Origin: Thiothrix sp. UBA5583
GTDB lineage: Bacteria; Pseudomonadota; Gammaproteobacteria; Thiotrichales; Thiotrichaceae
Direction of reading: 5' to 3'
DNA: 64,000 bases
Assembly (NCBI GenBank): GCA_002425225.1
Contig: DILV01000034.1
Location: 1-64,000, forward strand
Of this stretch, positions 33,672-42,641 are shown piece after piece. How positions within the stretch are numbered: position 1 is the first letter of the stretch; each line of letters starts with the position of its first letter. Position numbers and translations under genes: made by a program. Below the pieces are notes generated by a model that did not search any database, was not told the DNA's origin, and saw only the letters and a list, made by a program, of their open reading frames with translations.

Positions 33672-34919
33672 TCAGGGCAGTACGCTTTCCCCGCGCAACA
33701 GATCGTCCAGCGTCTCGCGGTTGCGCACCACGTGAACTGCATCACCATCCACCATCACTTCCACCGCACGCGGACGGGTGTTGTAGTTGGACGACATGGT
33801 GAAACCATACGCACCGGATGAACGTACCGCCAGCAAATCCCCCGGCTGGATAGTGAGATCACGTTCCTTGCCGAGAAAATCCCCCGTTTCGCACACCGGC
33901 CCCACGATGTCGTAAGTGCTGGTTTCACCCTCACGCGGAATCACCGGAATGATTTCCTGCCACGCACTGTACAAGGCGGGGCGGATCAGGTCGTTCATTG
34001 CCGCATCCACCACCGCGAAATTCTTGTATTCCGCCAGTTTGAGGAATTCGACTTCTGTCACCAGAATCCCGGCATTGGCAGCAATCGCCCTGCCCGGCTC
34101 AACGAAAATCTCGTACTGGCGCAAACGTTCATCGGTGAACAGTTGCGCCATATAATCCGCTGGGCTGGGCGCTTCCTGCCCTTCGCGGTAACGCACACCC
34201 AAACCACCACCGATGTCGAGGTGATGCACGTGGATGCCTTGCGCCGCCAGCCGTTCCGCCAATGCCAACACCCGTTGCAGCGCATCCATGAAAGGTGAAA
34301 GCGTCAGCAATTGCGAGCCGATATGACAATCAATTCCCACCACATTCAGGTGCGGCATCGCGGCGGCTTTCACATAAACGGTTTCGGCACGGTCAATTTC
34401 AATCCCGAACTTGTTTTCTTTCAGACCCGTGGAAATGTAGGGGTGGGTTTGTGCATCCACATCCGGGTTAACGCGCAGGGAAATTGGCGCGATTTTACCC
34501 ATGTCGCCCGCTACTGCATTGATGCGGTCAAGCTCAGCTTCGGATTCGACATTGAAACAGCGGATACCAACTTCTAAGGCTTTACGGATTTCTGCGGCTT
34601 TTTTGCCTACGCCTGAAAACACCACCTTGCTGGGGTCGCCGCCTGCACGTAATACCCGCTCCAATTCCCCGGCTGACACAATGTCAAAGCCCGAACCCAA
34701 ACGGGCAAACAGATTGAGGATGGCGATATTCGAGTTGGCTTTGACCGCGTAACACACTAGATGCGGTTGTGTGCCAAAGGCATCGTTGAAAGCGTGCCAG
34801 TGCCGTTCCAACGTGGCGCGGGAATAAATGTAGCACGGTGTGCCGTGGGCGCGAGCAATGTCGGTGACAGCCACGTTTTCGGCGTAGAGCTGCCCGTTGC
34901 GGTATTCAAAATGATCCAT
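33672..34919 (-). CDS. lysA: diaminopimelate decarboxylase
   Basis: This 415-residue PLP enzyme has CYAVKANSNIAIL (PLP Lys ~59), GSGFDIVSAGELE, VGIDCHIGSQLL, LDIGGGLGV and VEPGRAIAANAG for phosphate binding, and GPVCETGDFLGK with the partner-site Cys. It makes lysine from meso-diaminopimelate in the cytoplasm. It follows lptM by 12 bp, the arrangement lptM-lysA found in many gammaproteobacteria; dapF would be next in some, but here the strand changes. Confidence 0.96.
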   Translation of the reverse strand: MDHFEYRNGQLYAENVAVTDIARAHGTPCYIYSRATLERHWHAFNDAFGTQPHLVCYAVKANSNIAILNLFARLGSGFDIVSAGELERVLRAGGDPSKVVFSGVGKKAAEIRKALEVGIRCFNVESEAELDRINAVAGDMGKIAPISLRVNPDVDAQTHPYISTGLKENKFGIEIDRAETVYVKAAAMPHLNVVGIDCHIGSQLLTLSPFMDALQRVLALAERLAAQGIHVHHLDIGGGLGVRYREGQEAPSPADYMAQLFTDERLRQYEIFVEPGRAIAANAGILVTEVEFLKLAEYKNFAVVDAAMNDLIRPALYSAWQEIIPVIPREGETSTYDIVGPVCETGDFLGKERDLTIQPGDLLAVRSSGAYGFTMSSNYNTRPRAVEVMVDGDAVHVVRNRETLDDLLRGESVLP

Positions 34920-34931
34920 GTATGTAAGCCT

Positions 34932-35048
34932 TTATTTCGCCTGTTCCTGTTTTTGTTTCGCCTCATCCGGCATGTAGAGCGGCCCCTTGTTGCCGCAGCC
35001 TGCCAGTAACGCCAGTACGATAGCCAATCCTAAGTATTTTTGCAGCAT
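34932..35048 (-). CDS. lptM: LptM/YifL-type small lipoprotein
   Basis: This 38-residue protein, MLQKYLGLAIVLALLAGC then GNKGPLYMPDEAKQK, has a lipobox Cys at residue 18 followed directly by the family's GxKGPLYxP motif. In E. coli LptM (YifL) binds the LptD/E complex and helps form native LptD disulfides at the outer membrane. Its position just upstream of lysA is conserved. It is easily missed because of its length. Confidence 0.9.
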   Translation of the reverse strand: MLQKYLGLAIVLALLAGCGNKGPLYMPDEAKQKQEQAK

Positions 35049-35180
35049 TGTTTATTATCCCGTTTTTTGGTCAGTGCAGTGCAGGATAACGGCTGACAAC
35101 GCGATAATAAAGAAAGGTTTGCAGCCCTGTCTGAATTGTTATACAAGAAATGCTGACATTCACCCCCAAAGGCTTCCCCG

Positions 35181-36563
35181 ATGATGGATAGCACCCAAAC
35201 CTTACACGAGCGGCTGACCCGTTTGCAGCAGCAATACGACCTCGAAACCCGTGTGGAAGAACAGATGCGGCTGGAAGCCCTGATAGCCGACACGCGCCAG
35301 CATTTGTTGCAACGCTTGCAACAGGAAGCCCATCGTCGCAAAGGTAATGGTGCTTACTGTGAAGCCATGGATGTCTGGCACGAGATATTGCAGCACCAGC
35401 CCAACGACAGCGTTGCCACCCAAGCCCTTGCGGAACTGGAACAAATGCTGGCGCAAACCACCCAAGTTACCGAACTGGTTAAAGTGTTGTCACGCATCAA
35501 GGCAATCCGCCCGCTGTTCAAGGAACTCAGCACCGCCCTCAAACAGCCCAGCCATACCGCCGAATACCAAACCTTGTGGGAACAAGTACGGTTTTTTCTG
35601 GATACCGCCGAGCCGGATGTGGAAGGTTTCATGCTGTGGTGGGAAGAGGAACGCCCGTGTAGCCAGACCTCGGTGCAAAACGTCGATAGTGCGCGGCTCG
35701 CGGCACGGGTACAGCGTGGGGAAATGGTGCTATTCCTCGGTTCGGGGATTGCCAGCAATTACGCCGACACAGGGCAGCACGAAAGCGAATGGGTGCAGCA
35801 ATTGGCGCGGCATATCGGTTACGAGACTTTCAACGGCACGTTATCGTCCATCGCGGAGTATTACCAGTTGCGCCCGGACTTTGGGCAATCGGCATTGCTG
35901 GAAAACTTGCGCACCCAATTGCCGGATAATGTGCGCCAAGTGCTGCTGTATCAAGCCTTGGCGAAGGTTTCCGCCCCGCTGATTCTGATTTCGGCGGCTT
36001 ATGACACGCTGCTGGAGCAAAGTTTGCGCGAGGCGGGCAAGCGGTTTGTGGAATTTGCTTCCATCGTGCGCCGCAGTGAGGATTACGACATCGGGCACGT
36101 CCTTGTGAGTTTTTCGGACAATAGCCAACCGCCACAAGTGTACCCGGAAGAAGCTTTGTCACGGCTGCGGCTGCTGGAAAACGGCTATTCCATCGTCTAC
36201 AAAATTCGCGGCACTTGTGGGGTGGCAGACAGCGAACAGGAGGATGTGCGGCGTGACGCGCTCACCCTGTCGGAAAGCAATTACTTCAGCTTTGCACGGT
36301 ATGCGGACAAGATGATTCCGGGGTATCTGGCGCGGCAATTGCGCAACCGGGGTTTTTTGTTTGTCGGCTATCGCCCGCGTGAGTGGGAAGACCGCTTGCT
36401 GGCGAGTGCCTTGCTGGAAAAACGCTCTTCGCAAGAGCCGTGTTATGTCATTGGCGAAACACCAGAGCCGCTGGAAGCGGTGTATTGGGAGTCACGTAAC
36501 GTGAAACAGTATCGGATTGGGATACGGGAACTGGATCGGTATTTGTTGGAGGTGGGAGCATGA
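35181..36563 (+). CDS. SIR2-like domain protein with N-terminal effector-associated-like motif
   Basis: This 460-residue protein begins with an amphipathic segment at residues 8-45 (LxxLQQQYDLETRVEEQMRL) that matches the C-terminus of the protease at 41813 at 23 of 32 positions. Helical repeats follow (to ~150), then a SIR2_2-type Rossmann fold: MVLFLGSGIASNY (~185), ISAAYDTLLEQSL (~270), IVYKIRGTCG (~340) and SESNYFSF ... GFLFVGYRPREWEDRLL. The family normally has Asn in the second motif (TxNYD) and His in the third (KxHG); here they are Ala and Arg, so NAD cleavage is doubtful. The stop overlaps the ATPase start by 4 bp. Probable sensor or effector in a conflict system. Confidence 0.83.
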   Translation: MMDSTQTLHERLTRLQQQYDLETRVEEQMRLEALIADTRQHLLQRLQQEAHRRKGNGAYCEAMDVWHEILQHQPNDSVATQALAELEQMLAQTTQVTELVKVLSRIKAIRPLFKELSTALKQPSHTAEYQTLWEQVRFFLDTAEPDVEGFMLWWEEERPCSQTSVQNVDSARLAARVQRGEMVLFLGSGIASNYADTGQHESEWVQQLARHIGYETFNGTLSSIAEYYQLRPDFGQSALLENLRTQLPDNVRQVLLYQALAKVSAPLILISAAYDTLLEQSLREAGKRFVEFASIVRRSEDYDIGHVLVSFSDNSQPPQVYPEEALSRLRLLENGYSIVYKIRGTCGVADSEQEDVRRDALTLSESNYFSFARYADKMIPGYLARQLRNRGFLFVGYRPREWEDRLLASALLEKRSSQEPCYVIGETPEPLEAVYWESRNVKQYRIGIRELDRYLLEVGA

Positions 36564-38511
36564 GTACAGCACCGTATCCGGGATTACGCCCTTATCGGGA
36601 AGAGGAACAGGGCAAATTCTTTGGGCGCGAAGCCGACGCGGAAATCCTGATTGATAAGGTATTAAGCAACCGTTTGACTTTGTTGTTTGCCGCCAGCGGT
36701 GTGGGCAAGAGTTCGTTGTTACAGGCGGCGGTGATCCCGCGTTTGAAATCGCCGACCGGGGAAAACCTGTCGGTGGTGTACCACATGGATTGGGTAAGCG
36801 AACCTGTCAGCAGTGTCCGCACGGCGGTGTTACAGGCATTGGCAACGGCATTGCCGGACGATGCGGCAGACGACGCGGGGCAAACACTGGCGGAAGTGCT
36901 GGAATTTTGCAGCTTGTTTGTGCGCCCGCCGCTGGTGTTGATCCTTGACCAGTTTGAGGAGTTTTTCCGTTACCAGCGGGCGAGTACCCATTTCCAGCCC
37001 TTTATTGAGCAATTGACCGCTGTCATCACCAACCCGGCACTAGCCGTGAGTTTGGTGCTGTCGATGCGGGAGGATTTCGCGCTGGAATTGAATGCGTTCA
37101 AGCCGCGCTTGCCGACGATTTTGTTTGAGAATTTTTATCGGCTGGAAAAGCTGGGGCGGGAAGGCGCACGCGAAGCGATTGTGACACCAGCGGCGCAAGT
37201 CGGTTTCCGCTATGAGCCTGCGTTACTGGACGTGTTGTTGAATGATTTGCTCAGCCGTGAGCTTGACCGTGTGCCCAATTCCCCCGCCGTGGAATGGTTG
37301 GAAACGGTCGAACCACCGTATTTGCAAATCGTGTGTGCGCAGTTGTGGGCGTTGAACCAAGCCGACCCGGAGCAATTGCTACGCTTGACGACTTACGAAA
37401 AGGCGGGGAAGGCGAAAGGCATTTTGGGCAACTACCTGAACGGGGTGTTGCAAGGTTTTACGCTGGCGGAAAAACAGCTTGCTTCCAAAGCCTTCGATCA
37501 TCTGGCGAGCCAGCGCGGGGTGAAAATGGCTTACACCGCACAGGCGTTGGCGGAAACGCTGCGGGTGGATGAAACTGCGTTGAGTAATGTGTTGGGTGAA
37601 TTGGCGGCGGTGCGGATTTTGCGTACCCAGCAGCGCGGTGAAACAACGTGGTATGAACTGTTCCACGATATGTTTTCCGGCAGTATCGCAAGCTGGAATG
37701 GCGAGTGGAAAGACCGGATGCGGCGACGCAAGTTTGCACAGGTGGCGGCAGCGGGTTTTGTCAGCATCGCGGCGGTGTTTGCGGGGTGGGATTATTACCT
37801 CAATGCTACGAACTACCATTTGCGCATGAGTCCGAAGCAGGGGATTTCCGACCAAGTGGAACTGTGGCAGGGCAAGCCGGGGAGTATTGACCTGTTCCAC
37901 CAGCAGCATTACCTCGCGGAAACGGATACCACTCGCCATCAGCTTGAGCCGGATAAGCAATTTAATCAACACCCGGTTGCGGATTATGCCAACTTGCAAA
38001 CGGAGTTAGTCGGTAGTCAGCCCATTGACCAGCGCATTACCGCTTATGCCGAGAGTGGGCAGTATCAGGAAGCGGTGGCACTGGCGAAAAAGGCTATTGT
38101 TCCAGAGAATGTGGAGCTAGCGAAACGGGCGTTGCCGCATCTTGGACGTATGCCAGTGCCGGAAGCGGCGCGGGCGGTTTATGCCATTTTGCGGCACTCG
38201 ACCAGTGATGCGATTAAAAAAGAAATTGCTGGTTCAGGTTATAAAGCCAATGCGGTTGGATCAAGTGTTGGTGTGTTGTTGATACAAGACGATCCTGCGA
38301 TCAAGAGCGTGGAAGGTAGAGAAAAGGAGTTCTGGCAAGAGCAGTTAGGGGCACAGGTTGTGACACGCCTTGCTCGTGACCAACTTATTGCATCGGATAT
38401 AAGAAACGTTAGCGATTTTACTAACACACCTGATGTTTCTCAGGTTATTCCTTACGCCTTGGGTTTGCTCAAGGATGAGAATTTTAGTGTCCGCTGGAGG
38501 GCTGCGGAAGT

Positions 38512-39650
38512 GTTGGGCAATATGCAAGTGCCGGAAGCCATTCCTTCGCTGCTAGATTCTCTCAAGAATATGGAGGGTGATAGTTTACGCAGGGAGGCTG
38601 TGGATGTGTTGTGTAAGATGCAAGTACAAGCTGCTGTCCCCGCACTGCTGGATTTGCTTAAAGATGAGGACGGGCTCATCCGCAGAAGGGCGGTGATAGC
38701 GTTGGGTGCTATGCAAGCGCAAACCGCTCTTCCCGCGCTGTTGGATTTGCTCAGGGATGGTGATGTGGATGTCCGCATGAGTGCTGGGCAGGTGTTGGGT
38801 GCTATGCAAGCGCAAACCGCTCTTCCCGCGCTGTTAGATTTACTCAAGGATGGCGATGTGGGTGTCCGCATGAGTGCTGTGGACGTGTTGGGTGCTATGC
38901 AAGCGCAAACCGCCATTCCCGCGCTGTTGGATTTGCTCAAGGATGATGATGTGCATATACGCATAAATGCAGCACGAGCGTTGGGTAAGATGCAAGTACA
39001 AGCTGCTGTCCCCGCGCTGCTGGATTTGCTTAAAGCTGCTGGATTTGCTTAAAGATGAGGACGTGCTCACCCGCAGAAGGGCGGTGGTAGCGTTGGGTGC
39101 TATGCAAGCACAAACCGCCATTCCCGCGCTGTTGGATTTGCTCAAGGATGGTGATGTGAGTGTCCGCATGAGTGCTGTGAACGCGTTGGGTGCTATGCAA
39201 GCGCAAGCCGCCATTCCCGCGCTGTTGGATTTGCTCAAGGATGGTGATGTGAGTGTCCGCAGGAGTGTTGTGGACGTGTTGGGTGCTATGCAAGCGCAAG
39301 CCGCCATTCCCGCGCTGTTGGATTTGCTCAAGGATGGTGATGTGAGTGTCCGCATAAATGCGGTACGAGTGTTGGGTAATATGCAAGTGCAAGTCGCCAT
39401 TCCTGCGCTGTTGGATTTGCTTAATGATGGCAATGTGAGTGTCCGCATAAATGCGGTACGAGTGTTGGGTAATATGCAAGTGCAAGTCGCCATTCCCGCG
39501 CTGTTGGGATTGCTTAAGGATGAGGATAGTTTAGTTCACAGTACAACGGCGGCGGCGTTGGGTGATATGCAAGTGCCGGATGCCGTTCCCGGACTGCTAG
39601 GCTTGCTCAAGGAAACGTATGGCGGCTCTGCAGCGGCGGAAGCGTTAGGG
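38512..39650 (+). repeat. 93-bp direct-repeat array encoding HEAT units
   Basis: The phrase GTTGGGT or its variants recurs at 38608, 38701, 38794, 38887, 38980, 39092, 39185, 39278, 39371, 39464 and 39557. Steps are exactly 93 bp, except one of 112 bp that contains the 19-bp duplication. Several neighbouring units (38794-38980, 39092-39464) differ at only a few positions, including silent ones, which points to recent unit duplication or gene conversion. Confidence 0.92.
39016..39053 (+). repeat. 19-bp tandem duplication
   Basis: GCTGCTGGATTTGCTTAAA occurs twice in a row (39016-39034 and 39035-39053). Nineteen is not a multiple of three, so the second copy alone breaks the ATPase frame. Loss of one copy restores it exactly. 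Confidence 0.97.
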
Positions 39651-40654
39651 AGGATGCAAGCAAAGGAAGCACTTCCTGCATCACGGCGAGAGAGCAATGA
39701 TCTTGGGGATGAAGTGAACAATGTATTACGTCAGACAGAATTGCTGTTCCGTCATTTGAAAAACGGTGATCCTGAGGTTCGTGAAAAGGCTACCATCGAC
39801 GCGCTGCACATGGAACAGGACGGCAATTTAAGCGAAGTGCAAAAACGCTTGTTGCGCAAAGCCTTGTCGCTAGTTGACCAACGAACCCGCGATAAAGCCA
39901 CCAAACAACTGGCAGAAGAAGCCGAAGCAAAAGCCCGTCAATTGCCCGTCAACCAACCGGGATTGGAAGAAAAACCGCTGACGCTGAATGAGCTGAAAGC
40001 CAAGCTGGACGTATTCGACCAAGCCTACGCCGATTGGCGCGAACGCCGCGACGCTGCACCCAACGACACCACCACTGATATCCCACCCACTGACAGCGAT
40101 AGCAATCCACTCGCTGACCCCGCCCCCTTCGTCTACGAATACGCCTACGCCATTGCCACGATGGACGAAGCCGAAGGCATCAAGCTACTCAGCCATAACC
40201 TCTACAAAGTCCGCGAAGCCGCCGCCCGTGGTCTCGCCAACAGCCCATTCCTCGGCACACCCCTGCTGCAAAAACTGGAACAACAATGGCTGGCAACCGA
40301 TAACCCCATCACCCGCCAAGCCCTGTTCCACGCCATTGACGTATGCCTGTTAGCGACGGAAGGCGTTGGCGTAGACAAGGAACTCGAAGCCCTAAAAGTC
40401 TACGAACCCACCCTGGCCAATGCACGTTCCGCCGCTTCCATCAAACCGCGCGTTGAATGGGCACGCATCCAAATCCAATGGCGCGTCAATGCCATCAAGG
40501 AATTGCAAGAACTGGCAGCCCAACAACTACCGGGGATGCTGAAAGACCATTGCCTCAACCCCGACGGCACGGATATGAAGCCGGAGGAATGCACCATCCA
40601 GTAAAATGCGCTATTATCTTCTGTACCTGCACAACGTAGCACAAAGGTAAACCC

Positions 40655-40993
40655 ATGCACGCTATCGCTATCCGTGAATTGCGCAACAATCCCGCCAGCT
40701 TGACCCATTCGCTGGAGCAGAATGAGTACGTCTTCATCACCAAACACGGCAAACCCATTGGGGTTGCTGTTCCGCTGACCGATGAAAACCTGTGCATTGG
40801 GCTGACGCGGGCAACGGCTTTGCAGGCGTGGCGCAACGGCGACATTTCACTGGGCAAAATGGCTGAGCTTTTGCACATGGACAAACAGAATTTGCGTCAC
40901 TTGCTCACGCTGATGAACCTGCCGATCATTGATTACCCCGCTGACGACGTGTCCGCTGAAATGGATTTTCTGCTGGCAGCCGAAACAGCATGA
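40655..40993 (+). CDS. antitoxin, Phd-like N-terminus joined to UPF0175
   Basis: In this 112-residue protein, residues 1-48 (IRELRNNPASLTHSLEQNE, VFITKHGKPIGVAVPL) have the Phd/YefM DNA-binding fold. Residues 55-110 (ALQAWRNGDISLGKMAELLH, PIIDYPADDVSAEMDFL) are UPF0175. Such proteins are antitoxins encoded before DUF3368 PIN-domain toxins, as here with a 4-bp overlap. It probably also represses its own promoter in the 50-bp gap after the ATPase gene. Confidence 0.83.
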   Translation: MHAIAIRELRNNPASLTHSLEQNEYVFITKHGKPIGVAVPLTDENLCIGLTRATALQAWRNGDISLGKMAELLHMDKQNLRHLLTLMNLPIIDYPADDVSAEMDFLLAAETA

Positions 40994-41475
40994 AGGGGTT
41001 GGTCGTCGCTGACAGTTCCCCCTTGATTGCGCTCCTGAATATCGGGCAATTACATCTGCTGGAAAAACTGTTCACCCACGTTATTGTGCCGCCGATGGTT
41101 GCCACCGAAGTGGGGCGCGGTGAACCCTCAAGCTCCTGCTGGTTTACCCTGCAAGCATCCGGTTTTATCCGCACGGAGACATTGCAACCCGATCCCCGTT
41201 TGGCGATCCTGCTGTTACAGGTTGACCCCGGCGAGTCAGAAGCGATCCTGCTTGCTGCCCAACGTCAGTTACCACTACTGATTGATGAAAAAGCAGGGCG
41301 TAAAATGGCGCAGATGATGGGATTAAAAATTACCGGGCTGGTGGGTATTTTAGGGGCACTCAGAGAAAAGGGGGAAATTTCCGCCCAGCAGATGCCAGAT
41401 AGGGTGGCAGCACTGGAAAAGGTAGGATTCCGCCTGAGTGACAGCTTAAAATGCCGCCTACTTAAACAGTGCTGA
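40990..41475 (+). CDS. DUF3368 PIN-like ribonuclease toxin
   Basis: This 161-residue protein has a PIN-like fold with the acidic residues in VVADSSPLIALLNIG (Asp ~8), VATEVGRG (Glu), DPGESEAILLAAQ (Glu) and LIDEKAGRKMA (Asp). It then has the DUF3368 helix GLKITGLVGILGALREKG. PIN toxins cleave RNA. It is translationally coupled to its antitoxin (ATGA). The pair sits inside the conflict-system cluster, where it may stabilise the locus. Confidence 0.86.
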   Translation: MKGLVVADSSPLIALLNIGQLHLLEKLFTHVIVPPMVATEVGRGEPSSSCWFTLQASGFIRTETLQPDPRLAILLLQVDPGESEAILLAAQRQLPLLIDEKAGRKMAQMMGLKITGLVGILGALREKGEISAQQMPDRVAALEKVGFRLSDSLKCRLLKQC

Positions 41476-41505
41476 TACCCCCTAAACTTTGACCCGGACA
41501 CCACC

Positions 41506-41820
41506 ATGACTAAACACCTCATCGAATACACCCTAGCAAACGGCGAAACCCTCTACGTCGAAGCCGAAACCAACGAAGACGAGCTTTCGCGCATCAGCAA
41601 CAGCGATGGCAAGGAAATCTCGGCGCAAAAATTTGAGGATGCCCTCAATAAATCCGAACCTGCACTTGCCGCCGTTGCCAAGCTGGTAAAACGCTTGCAA
41701 CCCGCTGAAGCGCAAGTGGAAGTCGGTTTTAAGTTTTCCGCCAAAGCTGGGGTGATTCTCGCCTCGGCGGATAGCGAAGCCACCTTCAAAGTGACCTTGA
41801 AATGGAAAGCCGATGCCTGA
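41506..41820 (+). CDS. Trypco1-like protein (CU044_2847 family)
   Basis: This 104-residue protein has a beta-rich start (LIEYTLANGETLYVEAET), a helical middle (FEDALNKSEPALAAVAKLV) and a conserved end VEVGFKFSAKAGVILASADSEATFKVTLKW. The pattern fits the trypsin-co-occurring domain 1 family, which accompanies trypsin-like proteases in STAND and effector-associated-domain conflict systems. It overlaps the protease gene by 8 bp. It may be the protease's target or chaperone; function is unproven. Confidence 0.78.
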   Translation: MTKHLIEYTLANGETLYVEAETNEDELSRISNSDGKEISAQKFEDALNKSEPALAAVAKLVKRLQPAEAQVEVGFKFSAKAGVILASADSEATFKVTLKWKADA

Positions 41821-42619
41821 AGCCTTCAACCACGCCATTGCCCAGTTCCTCAACACAGACGGTAGCCGCGCCATTGGCACAGGTTTTGCCGTCACATCGC
41901 GCCATGTACTGACTTGCACCCACGTTATCGCCGCTGTGTTGGGGCAAGATGCGCGTTTGCCAATTCCTAGCGGCACGGTTTTGACCGTCCATTTTCCGCT
42001 TAACCCGCAGTTACCGCCGCTGACCTTGCGCGTCCACACCACGTTTCCCTGTGTTGACCAGCCCAATATCCACACGCTCGAAGACATCAGTTTGTTGGAA
42101 GTGGAGGGTATCACCACCATGCCCCACGCCCCGCGTCAAGTGTTGCCGGATAGCGGGCATCACGGGCAAGTTTTCCACACTTACGGCTTTAACCGTCAGG
42201 GTGGCAGTTGGTTCAATGGGCAATGCGCAGGCGTGGTGGCGGAAGGCTGGATTCAGTTGCAAGTCGATAATGCCAGCGATGAGAGCCTCAACGGTCTGAG
42301 CGGCGCACCGGTGTGGAACACGCAAGCCAACGCCATTACCGGAATGTTGGTGGCAAAGCGGCGGGGTAATTTGCGCAGTTACATGATCCCAATGGCACGG
42401 CTGATTCGTGCGTTGCCACTGTTGGCGGAAGAACAATCCCCCTCACTTCCCCTTTTACAACGGGGGTTATCGGACAACCCTCGTTACAAACTCCTCAAAA
42501 CCAAACTGGAACGCCTGCAAGCCCAGTACGATTTAGAAACCCGCGTCGAAGAACGAATGCGCATGGAAAAGCTCATCGCCGATACCCAAGCCAGCCTCGC
42601 GCAACTCGAACAGGGCTGA
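41813..42619 (+). CDS. trypsin-like serine protease with C-terminal effector-associated-like motif
   Basis: This 268-residue protein has an intact trypsin-fold triad: His37 (VLTCTHVIA), Asp91 (LEDISLLE) and Ser163 (NGLSGAPVWN). No signal peptide is present, so it acts in the cytoplasm. After a short linker, residues ~229-266 (LERLQAQYDLETRVEERMRM, then LIADTQASL) repeat the N-terminal motif of the SIR2-like protein, suggesting homotypic recruitment. In such systems the protease is activated by an NTPase and cleaves a partner. Last gene of the cluster; it converges on nadC. Confidence 0.85.
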   Translation: MPEAFNHAIAQFLNTDGSRAIGTGFAVTSRHVLTCTHVIAAVLGQDARLPIPSGTVLTVHFPLNPQLPPLTLRVHTTFPCVDQPNIHTLEDISLLEVEGITTMPHAPRQVLPDSGHHGQVFHTYGFNRQGGSWFNGQCAGVVAEGWIQLQVDNASDESLNGLSGAPVWNTQANAITGMLVAKRRGNLRSYMIPMARLIRALPLLAEEQSPSLPLLQRGLSDNPRYKLLKTKLERLQAQYDLETRVEERMRMEKLIADTQASLAQLEQG

Positions 42620-42641
42620 ATCCGGCATAATCCCGTCACTG

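Larger units (their letters stand above)
36560..40604 (+). pseudogene. nSTAND-type ATPase with HEAT repeats, reading frame broken by 19-bp duplication
   Basis: An nSTAND1-type NTPase begins MSTAPYPGLRPYREEEQ, with GRE at 22-24, Walker A ASGVGKSS (~45-52) and Walker B LVLILDQFEEF (~125-135). A membrane helix lies at ~392-412, then a linker and 12-13 HEAT/PBS-type repeats of 31 residues, then a helical C-terminal part. A 19-bp tandem duplication (39016-39053) shifts the frame and stops the protein at 39052 (830 residues). Without one copy the gene reads through to 40604 and encodes about 1341 residues. The downstream part (to 40604) is otherwise intact, so the damage is recent or reversible. 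STAND ATPases oligomerise on sensing a target; the HEAT array would be the sensor. Confidence 0.9.

Noticed and set aside
38608..39650. Regular direct repeats that could suggest a CRISPR array
   Set aside because: The 93-bp period is in frame with HEAT motifs of the ATPase, repeats are not separated by unique spacers, and no cas genes are nearby.
38967..40604. Independent gene for the C-terminal half of the HEAT protein
   Set aside because: Its first ~25 residues are out-of-frame translation of the HEAT array and no ribosome site is seen; it is the continuation of the broken ATPase gene.
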